Source of the DNA: Amnibacterium setariae | GTDB lineage: Bacteria; Actinomycetota; Actinomycetes; Actinomycetales; Microbacteriaceae | Assembly: GCF_003581425.1 (NCBI RefSeq) | Contig: NZ_QXTG01000002.1 | Location: 620,001 to 684,000 of the forward strand | Direction of reading: 5' to 3' | DNA: 64,000 nt | In this document: piece after piece, positions 1 through 8,853 of the stretch | How positions within the stretch are numbered: position 1 is the stretch's first letter | Layout of the letters: each line of letters opens with the position of its first letter | Made by a program: the position numbers and the translations under genes | The notes under the pieces: model-generated | Databases searched by the model: none | Told to the model about the DNA's origin: nothing | The model's input: the letters and a program-made list of their open reading frames with translations, nothing else

Positions 1-798
1 GACGTCCGGGATGCGCTCCACGAACGGCGCCCAGGTCTCCGGGGTCGCCTCGTCGAACTCCCCCGCGACGACGAGCGTCGGGGCCGCGACCTCGCCGAGC
101 CGGTCGACGATCGTCCAGTCCTGCAGGGTGCCCGTCACGAAGAACTCGTTGACGCCGTTCATCGTGTGGTAGACGGTCGGCTCCGCCTCCATCTGCCGCT
201 CGGTGTCGACGAAGTCCTGCGGCGCGGGGACGACCCGGCACACGTGCCGCTCGTAGAAGACCCGGGTCGCGTCGAGGTACTCGGGGTCGTCGGTCGTGCC
301 GTCCGCCTCGTGCCGATCGAGGGCGCTGCGCACGTCCTCGGGCAGCTGCGCCCGGAGCGCGTCGGCGCCCTCGACCCACAGCCGCATGGAGGCGGGCGAG
401 TTGCAGATCGACAGGGACGCGAGACCGGCGGGCCGCGTCACCGCGATCTCGGCGCCGAGCATGCCGCCCCAGGACTGGCCGAGCACGTGGTACCGCTCGA
501 GGCCGAGCGCGTCGACGACGTTCCGGAACTCGTCGACGAACAGCTCGGGCGACCAGAAGTCGCGCGGCGCGTCGGGGCGGTGGCTGCTGCGGCCGCAGCC
601 GACCTGGTCGTAGTGCACGACGGTGCGGCCGGTCTCGTCGGCGAGCGCAGCGAGGTTCCGGACGTAGTCGTGCGCCATGCCCGGGCCGCCGTGCAGCACG
701 ACGAGCGGCAGCGCGCCCTCCACGGGCGCCGTGGACGTCGTCACCTGCACCCAGGTCTCGAGGTCGCGGAACGGCACCATGCGGGTCTCGACGGGCAT
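1..798 (-). CDS. Proline iminopeptidase-like alpha/beta hydrolase, 3' end cut by window
   Basis: This is an alpha/beta-hydrolase of the proline iminopeptidase (peptidase S33) type, which removes N-terminal proline from peptides in the cytoplasm. The reading frame stays open for 266 codons from the ATG at 798-796 to the window edge, so the C-terminal end is missing. Visible motifs are the oxyanion-hole HGGPGM near residue 38, DQVGCGRS near 64, and the nucleophile elbow GQSWGG near 107. The segment ending in VVAGEFDEATP fits the strand that carries the catalytic Asp. The His is expected just beyond the edge. No strong ribosome binding site precedes the start. It is divergent from the kinase gene that follows. 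The family assignment is good; substrate specificity is inferred. Confidence 0.8.
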   Translation of the reverse strand, partial: MPVETRMVPFRDLETWVQVTTSTAPVEGALPLVVLHGGPGMAHDYVRNLAALADETGRTVVHYDQVGCGRSSHRPDAPRDFWSPELFVDEFRNVVDALGLERYHVLGQSWGGMLGAEIAVTRPAGLASLSICNSPASMRLWVEGADALRAQLPEDVRSALDRHEADGTTDDPEYLDATRVFYERHVCRVVPAPQDFVDTERQMEAEPTVYHTMNGVNEFFVTGTLQDWTIVDRLGEVAAPTLVVAGEFDEATPETWAPFVERIPDV

Positions 799-896
799 GC
801 GACCAGCATGCACCCATTGGTCCGAGGGAGACCTTCTGCCCGCCCGCCGTCCGACGGGCTGTGCGACGCTGACGGCAGGAGCGAGGAGGGTCGCGG

Positions 897-1655
897 GTGG
901 ATCCGGACGAGCGGCTGCGCGCCTGGGGCGCCGAGCCGACCGGCGAGCGCTGGACCACGCCCTCCTCGGACCTCGCCGCCGGGGTGCTCGCGGGTGAGCC
1001 GGTGATCGTGAAGGCCGCCCGCATCGAGGAGGAGCGGCGCGGGAACCGCCTGATGGCGTGGTGGAGCGAGCACGGCGGCCTCCCGGTGCTCCGCGCCGAC
1101 GGGGACGCGATCCTGATGCGGCGGGCGGGACGGAGCCTCCTCGACCTGCCGCTCGCGGAGGCGGACCGGGTGATCGCGGACGTCGCGGTCGGCCTCCGCG
1201 CGCTCCCCGCACCGCCGTTCCCGCTCGTCCCGCTCGCCGTCTGGTTCCGCGACCTCGTCGACCGGCCGCACGCCGACCCGCTGCTCGACCGGGCCGGGGC
1301 CGTCGCCCGGGAGCTGCTCGCCCGCCCGGCCGCGGCCGTCGTGCTCCACGGCGACCTCCACCACGGGAACGTGCTCGACCAGGGCGGGCGCTGGGTGCCG
1401 ATCGATCCGAAGGGCCTCGTCGGGCACCCCGCGTTCGACGTCGCGAACGCGTGCTGCAACCCGAGCGCGGAGGCGGCCGCCGACCGGCTCGACGCTCGGC
1501 TGGCGCTGTTCTCGACCCGGCTCGGCCTGGACGTCGGCGAGCTCGCCGACTGGGTCCTCGCGTGGTGCGGGCTCTCGATCTGCTGGGCGTCGGAGGCCGG
1601 TCAGGACCTCGCCTGCCGCACCGTCGCCGAGCGGCTGCTCACCAGCCGGTCGTGA
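897..1655 (+). CDS. Aminoglycoside/hydroxyurea-type phosphotransferase (APH fold)
   Basis: A 252-residue small-molecule kinase of the APH family, closest in look to the streptomycin 6-kinase / hydroxyurea phosphotransferase group. The Brenner motif HGDLHHGNVL lies near residues 151-160, and the metal-binding segment IDPKGL follows. The N-terminal lobe is short but has VIVKAAR, with the lysine expected to contact ATP. The GTG start at 897-899 is supported by the GAGGAGGG purine block 8-14 nt upstream. Its 3' end overlaps the convergent aminotransferase fusion by 17 nt (1639-1655). The natural substrate is unknown. Such genes are common in soil actinobacteria, and resistance should not be assumed. 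Confidence 0.78.
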   Translation: MDPDERLRAWGAEPTGERWTTPSSDLAAGVLAGEPVIVKAARIEEERRGNRLMAWWSEHGGLPVLRADGDAILMRRAGRSLLDLPLAEADRVIADVAVGLRALPAPPFPLVPLAVWFRDLVDRPHADPLLDRAGAVARELLARPAAAVVLHGDLHHGNVLDQGGRWVPIDPKGLVGHPAFDVANACCNPSAEAAADRLDARLALFSTRLGLDVGELADWVLAWCGLSICWASEAGQDLACRTVAERLLTSRS

Positions 1656-4482
1656 GCACCTCGTCGAGCCGGGCGACGAAGAAGTCCGCCGCGTCCTCCG
1701 GCAGCACGAGCGGCGGCTTGATCTTCAGCACGTTCTTGAAGTCGCCGGTCGGCTGCACGATCACGCCGAGGTCGAGCAGCCGGTCGCAGACGAGGGCCGT
1801 CTCCGCCGTCGCGGGCTCACGCGTCGCGCGGTCGCGGACGAGCTCGACCCCGAGGTAGAGCCCCTCCCCGTGCACCGCGCCGATCAGCGGGTGCCGCTCG
1901 GCGAGCGCGAGGAGGCCCCGCTTGAGCCGGCCGCCGACGGTGCGGGCGCGCTCCTGCAGCCCCTCCTCGCGGATCACCCGGAGCACGGTGGAGGCGACGA
2001 CGGACGAGACCGGGCTGCCGCCCGTCGAGGAGAAGAACGAGCCCTCGGACGCGAACCGCTCGGCGACGTCCGCGGTCGTGATCACCGCGCCGACCGGGAA
2101 GCCGTTCCCGAGCGACTTCGCGAGCGTGACGACGTCGGGGACGACGCCCTGCTGCTCGAACCCCCAGAACCAGCGCCCGAGCCGCCCGAGGCCCACCTGC
2201 ACCTCGTCGGCGATCGCGACGCCGCCCGACTCCCGCACGGCCGCGTAGACCTGCTCCAGGTACCCGTCGGGCAGCGGCACGCCGCCCGCGTTGCCGAAGA
2301 ACGGCTCCGCGAGGAACGCCGCGGGCGGGCGCCCCGCGGCGGCGAGCGCGCGGATCGCGGCCGCCGCCTCCGGGCCGTAGCGGTGCGCGTCGGCGTCGCG
2401 GTGCCGCCCGCGGTAGTCGTTCGGCGCGTCGACGACGTGCACCCAGTCGGGGCGGGTGCCGAGCGCGTTCGGGTTGTCGGCGACGGAGGTGGAGACGGCG
2501 TCGCTCGCGAGCGTCCAGCCGTGGTACGCCTCCGCGACCGCGACGACGTCCTTCCGGCCCGTCGCCGCCTGGGCGACCCGGATCGCGAGGTCGACCGCCT
2601 CCGACCCGGAGTTGACGAGCAGCACCCGCTCGAGCGGCTCGGGCAGCGCGGCGGCCAGCGTCGCGGCGAGGTCGGCGATCGCCCGGTAGTGGAACCGCGA
2701 GTTCGTGTTCAGCAGCGCGAGCTGGCGAGCCGCGGCCGCGGTCACGGCCGGGTGGGCGTGGCCGATCGCCGTGACGTTGTTCACCATGTCGAGGCGGGCG
2801 CGGCCGGTGGTGTCGACGAGGTGCACGGCCCAGCCGCGCTCGATCCTGGGCGGCACGGCCCAGTAGTGCTCCTGCACGCCGGCGAGGACGCGCTCGCGCC
2901 GGGCGAGCAGGTCGGGTTCCGACGGCAGGGGCTCGAGGCCGAGCAGCGGCCCGGGGTCGGCGGTCAGCGCGAGCCACCCGGCCGCGTACTCGGGCCGCAC
3001 CATCGGCGGCACCTCCGGCGCGCCGGCGACGACGACCTGGACCTCCGCGCGACCGCCCGCGGGCACCACCGCGAGCGCGTCGGCGTCGGCCCGGGCGCCG
3101 TGGACGCGGAGGACGACGCCGTCGCCCGCGAGCTCGATCGGCTCGCCCGGGCGCACGACCCCGGGCCAGGGCCGCCCGAGCCGGAGGTCCTCGGCGCCGG
3201 CCCACAGGGTCGCACCCGTCGGCACGGTCGGCGCCGAGACCGCGTCGAGGACCCGGGCCGCGCCGATCCGCGGGACCCCGGCGCGCGCGACGAGCGGCGC
3301 ACCCGCCGCGGCCGCGACGCGGTCGTCGAGGCCGGGCTCCAGCCACGCGCCGCCGTCGGCGTGCGGGGACTCGACGCCGAGGTCCACCTCCCGCAGCCCG
3401 CGCGCGAGCGGGACGCCGCCTGGCAGGCGCACGGGCCGAGTCCGGCCGAGCGCGTCCCGGATCAGCCCGGTCATGACGGCGGCGGGCACGGCGGTCGCCT
3501 CGGCGAACATCCGCCACTCGCGGTCGAGCGCGGAGGACGCGTACGCGTTGTCGCGGTCGAGCGCGACCTGCTGGGCACCGCTGACGACGAGGACCGCGCC
3601 GCGCAGCTGCACGAGCGGCCACAGCGCGTCGAGCTCGGCGTCGTCGAGCGGCCGCACCGCGTCGAACGCCCGGACGGCGGGCAGCACGGTGAAGGGCTCG
3701 CCGCCCGGGTGGTGCAGCAGGCAGGACAGCGTCACCGCGAGCTCGGAGACGCGCCAGCCGCGCGAGACGTCGCCGAAGTCGATGACGCCGTCGGGCAGCC
3801 GCCCGTCGGCGCCGGCGACGAGGTTGTCGTCGGTGAGGTCGAAGTGACCGGCCTGCAGCGGCAGCCCGGCGGCGATCCCGGCGACCGTCGCCCACGCCGC
3901 GTCGGCGGCGCGCCGCACCGCGTCCCGGCGCTCGCGGTCGGGGTGCGCGCCGGCGAGCAGGTCGACCACGCGGAGCGACTCGCGGAGGTCCCACTGCAGC
4001 ACCCGGTCGAGGCCGTCGTGCTCGAAGTCGGCGAGCGCCGCCGAGACCCGGCCGGCGACCGCGCCCATGCGGGCGACGACGTCGGGTGCGAGGCGGCCGC
4101 GGTCGACCAGCGTGCCGCCCGGCAGGAACCGGATCACGCGGGCGGTCGTCTCGCCCGCGGGCGTCGGGAAGCGGCCGGACGCGGACCGGCCGTCGCGCTC
4201 GAGCACCGTCGCGATCCGCAGCTCCGGCGCCGCGGCCTGCACGGCGGCCGCCGCGGCGTCCTGGGCAGCGGTCTCGACCGCCGGGAAGGCGGCGTTCGCA
4301 ATCCGCAGCACGCCGGCGGGCCCGTCGTCACCGCGGATCAGGAAGTTCTGGTCCTGCTGGCTGCCGAGCGGCTCGAGCCGGCCGGGCACGCCGAGGGACG
4401 CGGCGATCCCGGCCGCCTCCTCCGCGGTGAGGTCGGGGGCCAACAACTCGCCGGCGGCGAAGAAGTCGAACGCGGACTGCAC
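1639..4482 (-). CDS. Phosphotransferase-(degenerate M23-like linker)-class III aminotransferase fusion
   Basis: A 947-residue multidomain protein. Residues about 1-340 form an APH/choline-kinase-like domain with HFDLTDDN at 213-220 and VIDFGD near 233-238. Residues about 520-947 form a class III PLP aminotransferase with NSGSEA, DEVQVGLGR and the PLP lysine in TLAKSLGNG at about K789. In relatives with this architecture (recalled family knowledge) a peptidase M23-like domain sits between the two. Here the 370-510 segment keeps the outline but shows no HxxxD metal site, so it looks inactive. The GTG at 4482 is chosen because the frame upstream only shadows rsmB. The C-terminal half resembles enzymes of amino-alcohol or ethanolamine-phosphate metabolism. 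A coupled phosphorylation then PLP-dependent step is an inference. Confidence 0.82.
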   Translation of the reverse strand: MQSAFDFFAAGELLAPDLTAEEAAGIAASLGVPGRLEPLGSQQDQNFLIRGDDGPAGVLRIANAAFPAVETAAQDAAAAAVQAAAPELRIATVLERDGRSASGRFPTPAGETTARVIRFLPGGTLVDRGRLAPDVVARMGAVAGRVSAALADFEHDGLDRVLQWDLRESLRVVDLLAGAHPDRERRDAVRRAADAAWATVAGIAAGLPLQAGHFDLTDDNLVAGADGRLPDGVIDFGDVSRGWRVSELAVTLSCLLHHPGGEPFTVLPAVRAFDAVRPLDDAELDALWPLVQLRGAVLVVSGAQQVALDRDNAYASSALDREWRMFAEATAVPAAVMTGLIRDALGRTRPVRLPGGVPLARGLREVDLGVESPHADGGAWLEPGLDDRVAAAAGAPLVARAGVPRIGAARVLDAVSAPTVPTGATLWAGAEDLRLGRPWPGVVRPGEPIELAGDGVVLRVHGARADADALAVVPAGGRAEVQVVVAGAPEVPPMVRPEYAAGWLALTADPGPLLGLEPLPSEPDLLARRERVLAGVQEHYWAVPPRIERGWAVHLVDTTGRARLDMVNNVTAIGHAHPAVTAAAARQLALLNTNSRFHYRAIADLAATLAAALPEPLERVLLVNSGSEAVDLAIRVAQAATGRKDVVAVAEAYHGWTLASDAVSTSVADNPNALGTRPDWVHVVDAPNDYRGRHRDADAHRYGPEAAAAIRALAAAGRPPAAFLAEPFFGNAGGVPLPDGYLEQVYAAVRESGGVAIADEVQVGLGRLGRWFWGFEQQGVVPDVVTLAKSLGNGFPVGAVITTADVAERFASEGSFFSSTGGSPVSSVVASTVLRVIREEGLQERARTVGGRLKRGLLALAERHPLIGAVHGEGLYLGVELVRDRATREPATAETALVCDRLLDLGVIVQPTGDFKNVLKIKPPLVLPEDAADFFVARLDEVLTTGW

Positions 4483-4538
4483 GATCCCAGCATCCCGTAC
4501 GCCCGCCCGCGCCTCCGATCGACCGCCGCCCGGCCCGG

Positions 4539-5930
4539 TCAGTCGCGCGTGAGCAGCTGGATGAACATCGCGTCGGTGCCGTGCCGGTGCGGCCACAGCT
4601 GCGCCGCCGTGCCGCGCTCCGCGTCGTGGAGCCGGCGCCCGCTCAGCGCGTCGACCACGGGCGCGGTGGGCAGCGCCCGCAGGCCCGGGTGGCGCTCGAG
4701 CGCGGCCGCCACGACGTCCGTGGTCTCCGCGATCACCGGCGAGCAGGTGACGTAGGCGAGCACGCCGCCGGGCAGCAGCGCCGCGACCGCCGCGTCGAGC
4801 AGCTCGCCCTGGAGCACGGCGAGCGGCGGCACGTCCTCCGGCCGCTTCCGCCAGCGCGCCTCCGGACGGCGGCGGAGGGCCCCGAGGCCCGAGCAGGGCG
4901 CGTCGAGCAGGACGCGGTCGAAGCGGCGGTCCCCCGACGCGAATCGGCGCCCGTCGCCGGTCTCGACCGGGCCGGCGCCCGGCACCGCGGCGAGGGCGCG
5001 CTCGACCAGGCCGGCGCGGGCCGGCGTGATCTCGTTCGCGACGAGCTCCGCGCCGCCCTGCCGCGCCTCCGCGGCGAGCAGCGCGGCCTTGCCGCCGGGG
5101 CCGGCGCACAGGTCGAGCCAGCGCTCGCCGCGCCGGACCGGCCGCGCCCGCGTCAGCGCGAGGGCGGCGAGCTGCGAGCCCGGGTCCTGCACGCGGACGA
5201 CGCCCTCGGCCACCGCGGGCAGGCGGCCGGGGTCGCCGCCGTCGAGCTCGACGCCGATGGGCGACAGCCGGTGCGGGCGCAGAGGCAGGCCGTCGCCGTC
5301 GACGAGCGCGTCGCGGTCCGCGAGTCCGGGCAGCGCGGCGAGGCCGACGGGCGGCGCAGCGTCGTCCACCTCGAGCAGCGGCAGCAGGTCGCCGCCGCCG
5401 TCCGCCATGGCGGCGAGCGCGCGGTCGAGCTCCCGCACGACCCAGACGGGATGGCCGGTCGCGAGCGCGGCGCGCTCGGCGGGGTCCTCGACGCCCTCGA
5501 CGAGCAGGGCGGTCCAGGCGTCGGCATCCCGTTCCCCGACCCGGCGCAGGACCGCGTTCGCGAACCCGGCCGCGCCGCGACCCGCGACCTCGCGCGCCTG
5601 CTCGACGGCCTGGTGGACGGCCGCGTGCCGGGCGGTGCGGAGCGCGAGCAGCTGGTGGGCGCCGAGGCGCAGCACGTCGAGCACCGGCGGGTCGATCCGC
5701 TCGACCGGGCGCCCGGCCGCTGCGGCGATGATCGCGTCGTACCGGCCGGCGAGCCGGAGCGCGCCGTAGGCGAGCTCGGTGGCGAAGGCGGCGTCCTCGC
5801 GCGACGGCCTCCGCCGCTCGAGCAGGACGGGGAGGAGGAGGTTGGCGTAGGCGTCGCGCTCGCGGACGCCGGCGAGCACCTCGAGCGCGATCGCGCGCGC
5901 CGGGCTGACGGCCGACCCGCGGGCGCTCAC
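4539..5930 (-). CDS. rsmB: 16S rRNA (cytosine-967-C5)-methyltransferase RsmB
   Basis: A 463-residue SAM-dependent RNA methyltransferase of the NOL1/NOP2/Sun family that makes m5C967 in 16S rRNA. The N-terminal 140 residues are the NusB-like RNA-binding domain (ALEVLAGVRERDAYAN and onward). The catalytic domain shows the SAM site DLCAGPGGKAA, the catalytic cysteine motif DAPCSGLGALRRRPEARW, and the second-cysteine motif VTCSPVIAET. The GTG start at 5930 overlaps the fmt stop as GTGA, so translation is probably coupled. An upstream extension of the frame only mirrors fmt. It is the last gene of the long leftward run, separated from the aminotransferase fusion by 56 nt. Confidence 0.93.
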   Translation of the reverse strand: MSARGSAVSPARAIALEVLAGVRERDAYANLLLPVLLERRRPSREDAAFATELAYGALRLAGRYDAIIAAAAGRPVERIDPPVLDVLRLGAHQLLALRTARHAAVHQAVEQAREVAGRGAAGFANAVLRRVGERDADAWTALLVEGVEDPAERAALATGHPVWVVRELDRALAAMADGGGDLLPLLEVDDAAPPVGLAALPGLADRDALVDGDGLPLRPHRLSPIGVELDGGDPGRLPAVAEGVVRVQDPGSQLAALALTRARPVRRGERWLDLCAGPGGKAALLAAEARQGGAELVANEITPARAGLVERALAAVPGAGPVETGDGRRFASGDRRFDRVLLDAPCSGLGALRRRPEARWRKRPEDVPPLAVLQGELLDAAVAALLPGGVLAYVTCSPVIAETTDVVAAALERHPGLRALPTAPVVDALSGRRLHDAERGTAAQLWPHRHGTDAMFIQLLTRD

Positions 5931-6841
5931 GCGAGCACCGCCCCGGTGCCGGCGCCGCGCAGCCAGGCGTCGGCGGGCATCGCGCCGCGGCCCTCGGGCT
6001 GCACGCGGAGCAGCTCGAGTGCGCCCTCGCCGCAGCCGACGAGCACCTGCCGGCCCGCGGCCGCGACCACCCCCGGGTCGAGGCGGGGCGTCTCCCGCGC
6101 GGGCGCCGCCTCCAGCACCTTGAGGCGCCGGTCGCCGGTGGTGGTCCACGCGCCGGGCTCGGGCGTGCAGCCGCGGATGCGCGCGAACACGCGGTCCGCG
6201 GGCTCCGTCCAGTCGAGGCGGCCGTCCGCGAGCTCGAGCTTGGGCGCGAGCGTCGGCTCGCCCTCCTGCGGCACCGCGACCGCGGAGCCGTCGGCGAGGC
6301 GGTCGACCGCGCCCGCGAGGACCCGGGCGCCGATGCCGGCGAGCCGGCCGAGCAGGTGGCCGGCGGTCTCGAGCGCGCCGATCTCGACGGGCTCGCTCGC
6401 GAGCACCGGCCCGGTGTCGAGGCCCGCCTCGAGCCGGAACACGGCCACGCCCGCCGTCGTGTCGCCGGCGATCAGGGCGCGCTGCACGGGCGCGGCGCCG
6501 CGCCAGCGCGGCAGCAGGGAGAAGTGCAGGTTGACCCAGCCGAGCCGCGGCGCGGACAGCAGCGGCTCGCGCACGAGGCCGCCGTAGGCGACGATCACGG
6601 CGAGGTCGGCGCCGAGGTCGGTGAGCTCGGCGGTCTCCGCGGGGCCGAGCCGGCTCGCGCGCAGCACCGGCAGGCCGAGCGCCGTCGCGCGCGCCTCGAC
6701 CGGCGACGTCGTGAGCACCCGCTTGCGGCCGAGCGGCGCGGGCGGGCGCGTGACGACGCGCACGACCTCGTGGTCGGACGGGGCGAGCGCGTCGAGCGAG
6801 GGCACGGCCGCCTCGGGGGTGCCGGCGAAGATCAGGCGCAT
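5927..6841 (-). CDS. fmt: Methionyl-tRNA formyltransferase
   Basis: A 304-residue enzyme that formylates initiator Met-tRNA using 10-formyl-tetrahydrofolate. The start at 6841 places MRLIFAGTPEAAV at the N-terminus, as in the family; an ATG 24 nt upstream adds eight residues of unlikely value. The folate/active-site segment NLHFSLLPRWRGAAPVQ is intact, with the catalytic Asn-His, and is followed by a typical C-terminal tRNA-binding domain. It overlaps rsmB by 4 nt. The 117 nt between it and the upstream priA stop holds two hairpins, so fmt-rsmB may be partly uncoupled from priA transcription. Confidence 0.95.
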   Translation of the reverse strand: MRLIFAGTPEAAVPSLDALAPSDHEVVRVVTRPPAPLGRKRVLTTSPVEARATALGLPVLRASRLGPAETAELTDLGADLAVIVAYGGLVREPLLSAPRLGWVNLHFSLLPRWRGAAPVQRALIAGDTTAGVAVFRLEAGLDTGPVLASEPVEIGALETAGHLLGRLAGIGARVLAGAVDRLADGSAVAVPQEGEPTLAPKLELADGRLDWTEPADRVFARIRGCTPEPGAWTTTGDRRLKVLEAAPARETPRLDPGVVAAAGRQVLVGCGEGALELLRVQPEGRGAMPADAWLRGAGTGAVLA

Positions 6842-6891
6842 CCCGTCAAGCCTGGCACGGCGCATGCGGACCGACGACGGCCCGTCGTGAG

Positions 6892-6949
6892 GCGCGGCGC
6901 GTTCAGCGCCGCGCTACGACACCGACTTCGATCCGCCTGCGGATCGAAG
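6892..6949 (-). terminator. Two perfect hairpins between priA and fmt
   Basis: Two adjacent perfect stems lie just after the priA stop. One is a 10-bp stem (6926-6935 with 6940-6949, arms CTTCGATCCG/CGGATCGAAG, 4-nt loop). The other is a 9-bp stem (6892-6900 with 6906-6914, 5-nt loop). Neither is followed by a T-run, as is common for actinobacterial terminators. They may end or weaken transcription before fmt. Confidence 0.5.
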
Positions 6950-6958
6950 GCCATCAAC

Positions 6959-8848
6959 TCAGAAGGGCTCGTGGGGGTCGAAGCGGACGCGGAGGACCGG
7001 GGGCGGCGGCGCGGGCGGCTTCGGGCGCCGGGCGCTGCCGTGCTTGAGGAGCGCCTCCTTCGCCACCGCCGCGACCCGCCTGCCGGCGCCGGTGGGGAAG
7101 CGGACGACCGCGCGCTCCCCCCGCTCCTCGGGCGCGCGGGTGAGCAGATCGGCCCCGACGGCGGCCCAGGCGTCGACGAGCTCCTCGACGGCACGGACCG
7201 GGCCGGTCGCCGCCGCGAGCCGCACGGCGGGCGGGAAGCGCAGCTCGCGGCGGTCGCGCAGCTGCCGCGCGGCGAAGTCGGCAGAGCGCCACGTCGCGAG
7301 CGCCGTCGCCACGTCGCCGGTGACGCCGACGAGGTGCACGGGCGCGTCCGGCGCGGCGAGCATCGCGGCGGAGGACCACCAGCGGAGGCAGTCCTCCGCG
7401 ACCCAGAGCGACTCCCGCAGCAGCATGCGGGCGCCGTCGAGCAGGAGCACGGCGCGGTAGCCGCCGGGCGCGCGCGGCTCGGCGCCGCGGGTGGCGATGA
7501 CGAGGCGCGGGCCGCCCTCGACCGCGTCGTGCACGTGGTCGCCGTCCGCGACGACGACCGGCACGCCCGGGAACGCGCGGCCGAGCTCGTGCGCGGTGCG
7601 GCCGGCGTCGATCGGCGGCGGCGCCTCCCCCGCCCGGAGCGCCCGCAGCGCGGCGTCGCCGGGCTTCGCGACCTGCACGAGCACGGGGCCGGAGGTGAGC
7701 CCCTGCTGGGCCGCTCGGTACGCGGCGGAGGGGATGCGGGCGCCGCGGCCGTCGTCGGGGGTGAGCACGACCTCCGGGCGCCCGCGCGGCGGCTCCCACG
7801 ACTCGACCCAGCCGAGCTCGACCAGCCGCTGCACCGTCGACGACCGGGAGGACGAGAGCAGGAGCAGGCCGGCGCCGGACTGCTCCTGCCGGATCAGCGC
7901 GACGTCGCGGGTGCCCGCGTAGGGCGCGAGCGGCTCCTGGTGGAACGGGTCCGCCTCCTCCCACACGACGATCGCGCCGAGCTCCGCAGCGGGCGCGTAG
8001 ACCGCGGAGCGGTTGCCGATGAGGACGTGCGGGCCCGGCTCGAGCGCGGCGAGGTGCGCCCGGTAGCGGGCGGCCGGCGCCCGGGAGGCGTCGATGCGGA
8101 GCACCAGCGCGGCGGCGGGACCGGCGCAGAGCGCCGCCTCCAGCTGGTCGAGGTCCCGCCGGTCGGGCACGGCGACGATGACGCTGCGACCCGCGGCGGC
8201 GACCGCCGCGGCCGTCGTGGCGACGTCGGCCGCCCAGCCGCCGACCCACTGCCCGCCGACCTCGACGAGGTGCGTCGTCGGCAGCGTCGCGACGCGGCGC
8301 CCGGCGAGCAGCGCGTCCGCGACCTCGTCGCCCGGCGCCTCGACCGCGGCGGGCTCCGTCCGCTCCGCCGCGAGCCAGCGCTGCTCGACCCGCGCCTGCC
8401 GCTTCGGCACCGCGATGCGGAGCACGTCGCTCGCCACGCCCGCGTTCCGGTCGGCGACGGTCCGCGCGAGCCGCCAGACCTCCGGCGCGAGCACGGGCGC
8501 GGTCGAGACGACGCGGTCGAGCGGCGACAGCTCCCCCGGCGCGTCGGACGTGTCGGCGACGTCGACGATCCAGCCGTCCGCGACCCGGCCCGCGACCCGG
8601 AGCGGCACCTTCACCCGGGCGCCGACGACCGCCTCCGCCGCCGTCGCGGCGGGGATGCGGTAGTCGAAGAGGTGGTCGAGCCGCGGCAGCGGCGAGTCGA
8701 GGACGACCTTCGCGACCCGCTCGGGCGCTGGGGAGGCGGGAGCGGTCTCGAGGCTCGCTGCGCTCGCACCTCGACCGGCGGGTGGGCTCGCTGCGCTCGC
8801 ACCTGGACCGGCAGGTGGGGCCGGGTCGGCGACCGCGAGCTCGTCCAC
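6959..8848 (-). CDS. priA: Primosomal protein N' (PriA), actinobacterial type without helicase motifs
   Basis: A 629-residue PriA-like replication-restart factor. The N-terminal DNA-binding domain (KVVLDSPLPRLDHLFDYRIP) is clear. The helicase Walker A is replaced by AGRSVIVAVPD, the DExH box by VVWEEADPFHQEP, and the zinc-binding cysteine pairs are missing, as is usual for actinobacterial PriA. DNA binding without helicase activity is therefore expected. The GTG at 8848 lies 5 nt after the metK stop. No ATG, GTG or TTG is available between the dispersed repeat at 8744-8809 and the conserved domain, so the repeat appears to be translated as GPGASAAS and GRGASAASLET within residues about 14-37. 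Confidence 0.85.
   Translation of the reverse strand: MDELAVADPAPPAGPGASAASPPAGRGASAASLETAPASPAPERVAKVVLDSPLPRLDHLFDYRIPAATAAEAVVGARVKVPLRVAGRVADGWIVDVADTSDAPGELSPLDRVVSTAPVLAPEVWRLARTVADRNAGVASDVLRIAVPKRQARVEQRWLAAERTEPAAVEAPGDEVADALLAGRRVATLPTTHLVEVGGQWVGGWAADVATTAAAVAAAGRSVIVAVPDRRDLDQLEAALCAGPAAALVLRIDASRAPAARYRAHLAALEPGPHVLIGNRSAVYAPAAELGAIVVWEEADPFHQEPLAPYAGTRDVALIRQEQSGAGLLLLSSSRSSTVQRLVELGWVESWEPPRGRPEVVLTPDDGRGARIPSAAYRAAQQGLTSGPVLVQVAKPGDAALRALRAGEAPPPIDAGRTAHELGRAFPGVPVVVADGDHVHDAVEGGPRLVIATRGAEPRAPGGYRAVLLLDGARMLLRESLWVAEDCLRWWSSAAMLAAPDAPVHLVGVTGDVATALATWRSADFAARQLRDRRELRFPPAVRLAAATGPVRAVEELVDAWAAVGADLLTRAPEERGERAVVRFPTGAGRRVAAVAKEALLKHGSARRPKPPAPPPPVLRVRFDPHEPF
8744..8809 (-). 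repeat. Two copies of a dispersed repeat inside the 5' coding part of priA
   Basis: A full copy with the core CTCGAGGCTCGCTG occupies 8744-8776, and a degenerate copy follows at 8785-8809. The same repeat occurs at 35723-35755, 38699-38732, 38744-38776 and 60819-60850. Here it is in frame with priA and encodes Gly/Ala/Ser-rich residues. Elsewhere in the window it is intergenic. Confidence 0.85.
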
Positions 8849-8853
8849 GACCG

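Noticed and set aside
166-1005. Long plus-strand open frame over the first gene, and similar long frames opposite almost every gene
   Set aside because: They are antisense or off-frame shadows caused by high GC: Arg/Pro/Ala-rich, without motifs. The real genes lie on the other strand or frame.
897-1655. Streptomycin resistance gene
   Set aside because: The fold and Brenner motif are there, but nothing specific for streptomycin is visible and no resistance context exists. Kept as a generic phosphotransferase.
1639-1655. Convergent 17-bp gene overlap as regulatory antisense
   Set aside because: Short convergent overlaps are expected in a compact genome; nothing else suggests regulation.
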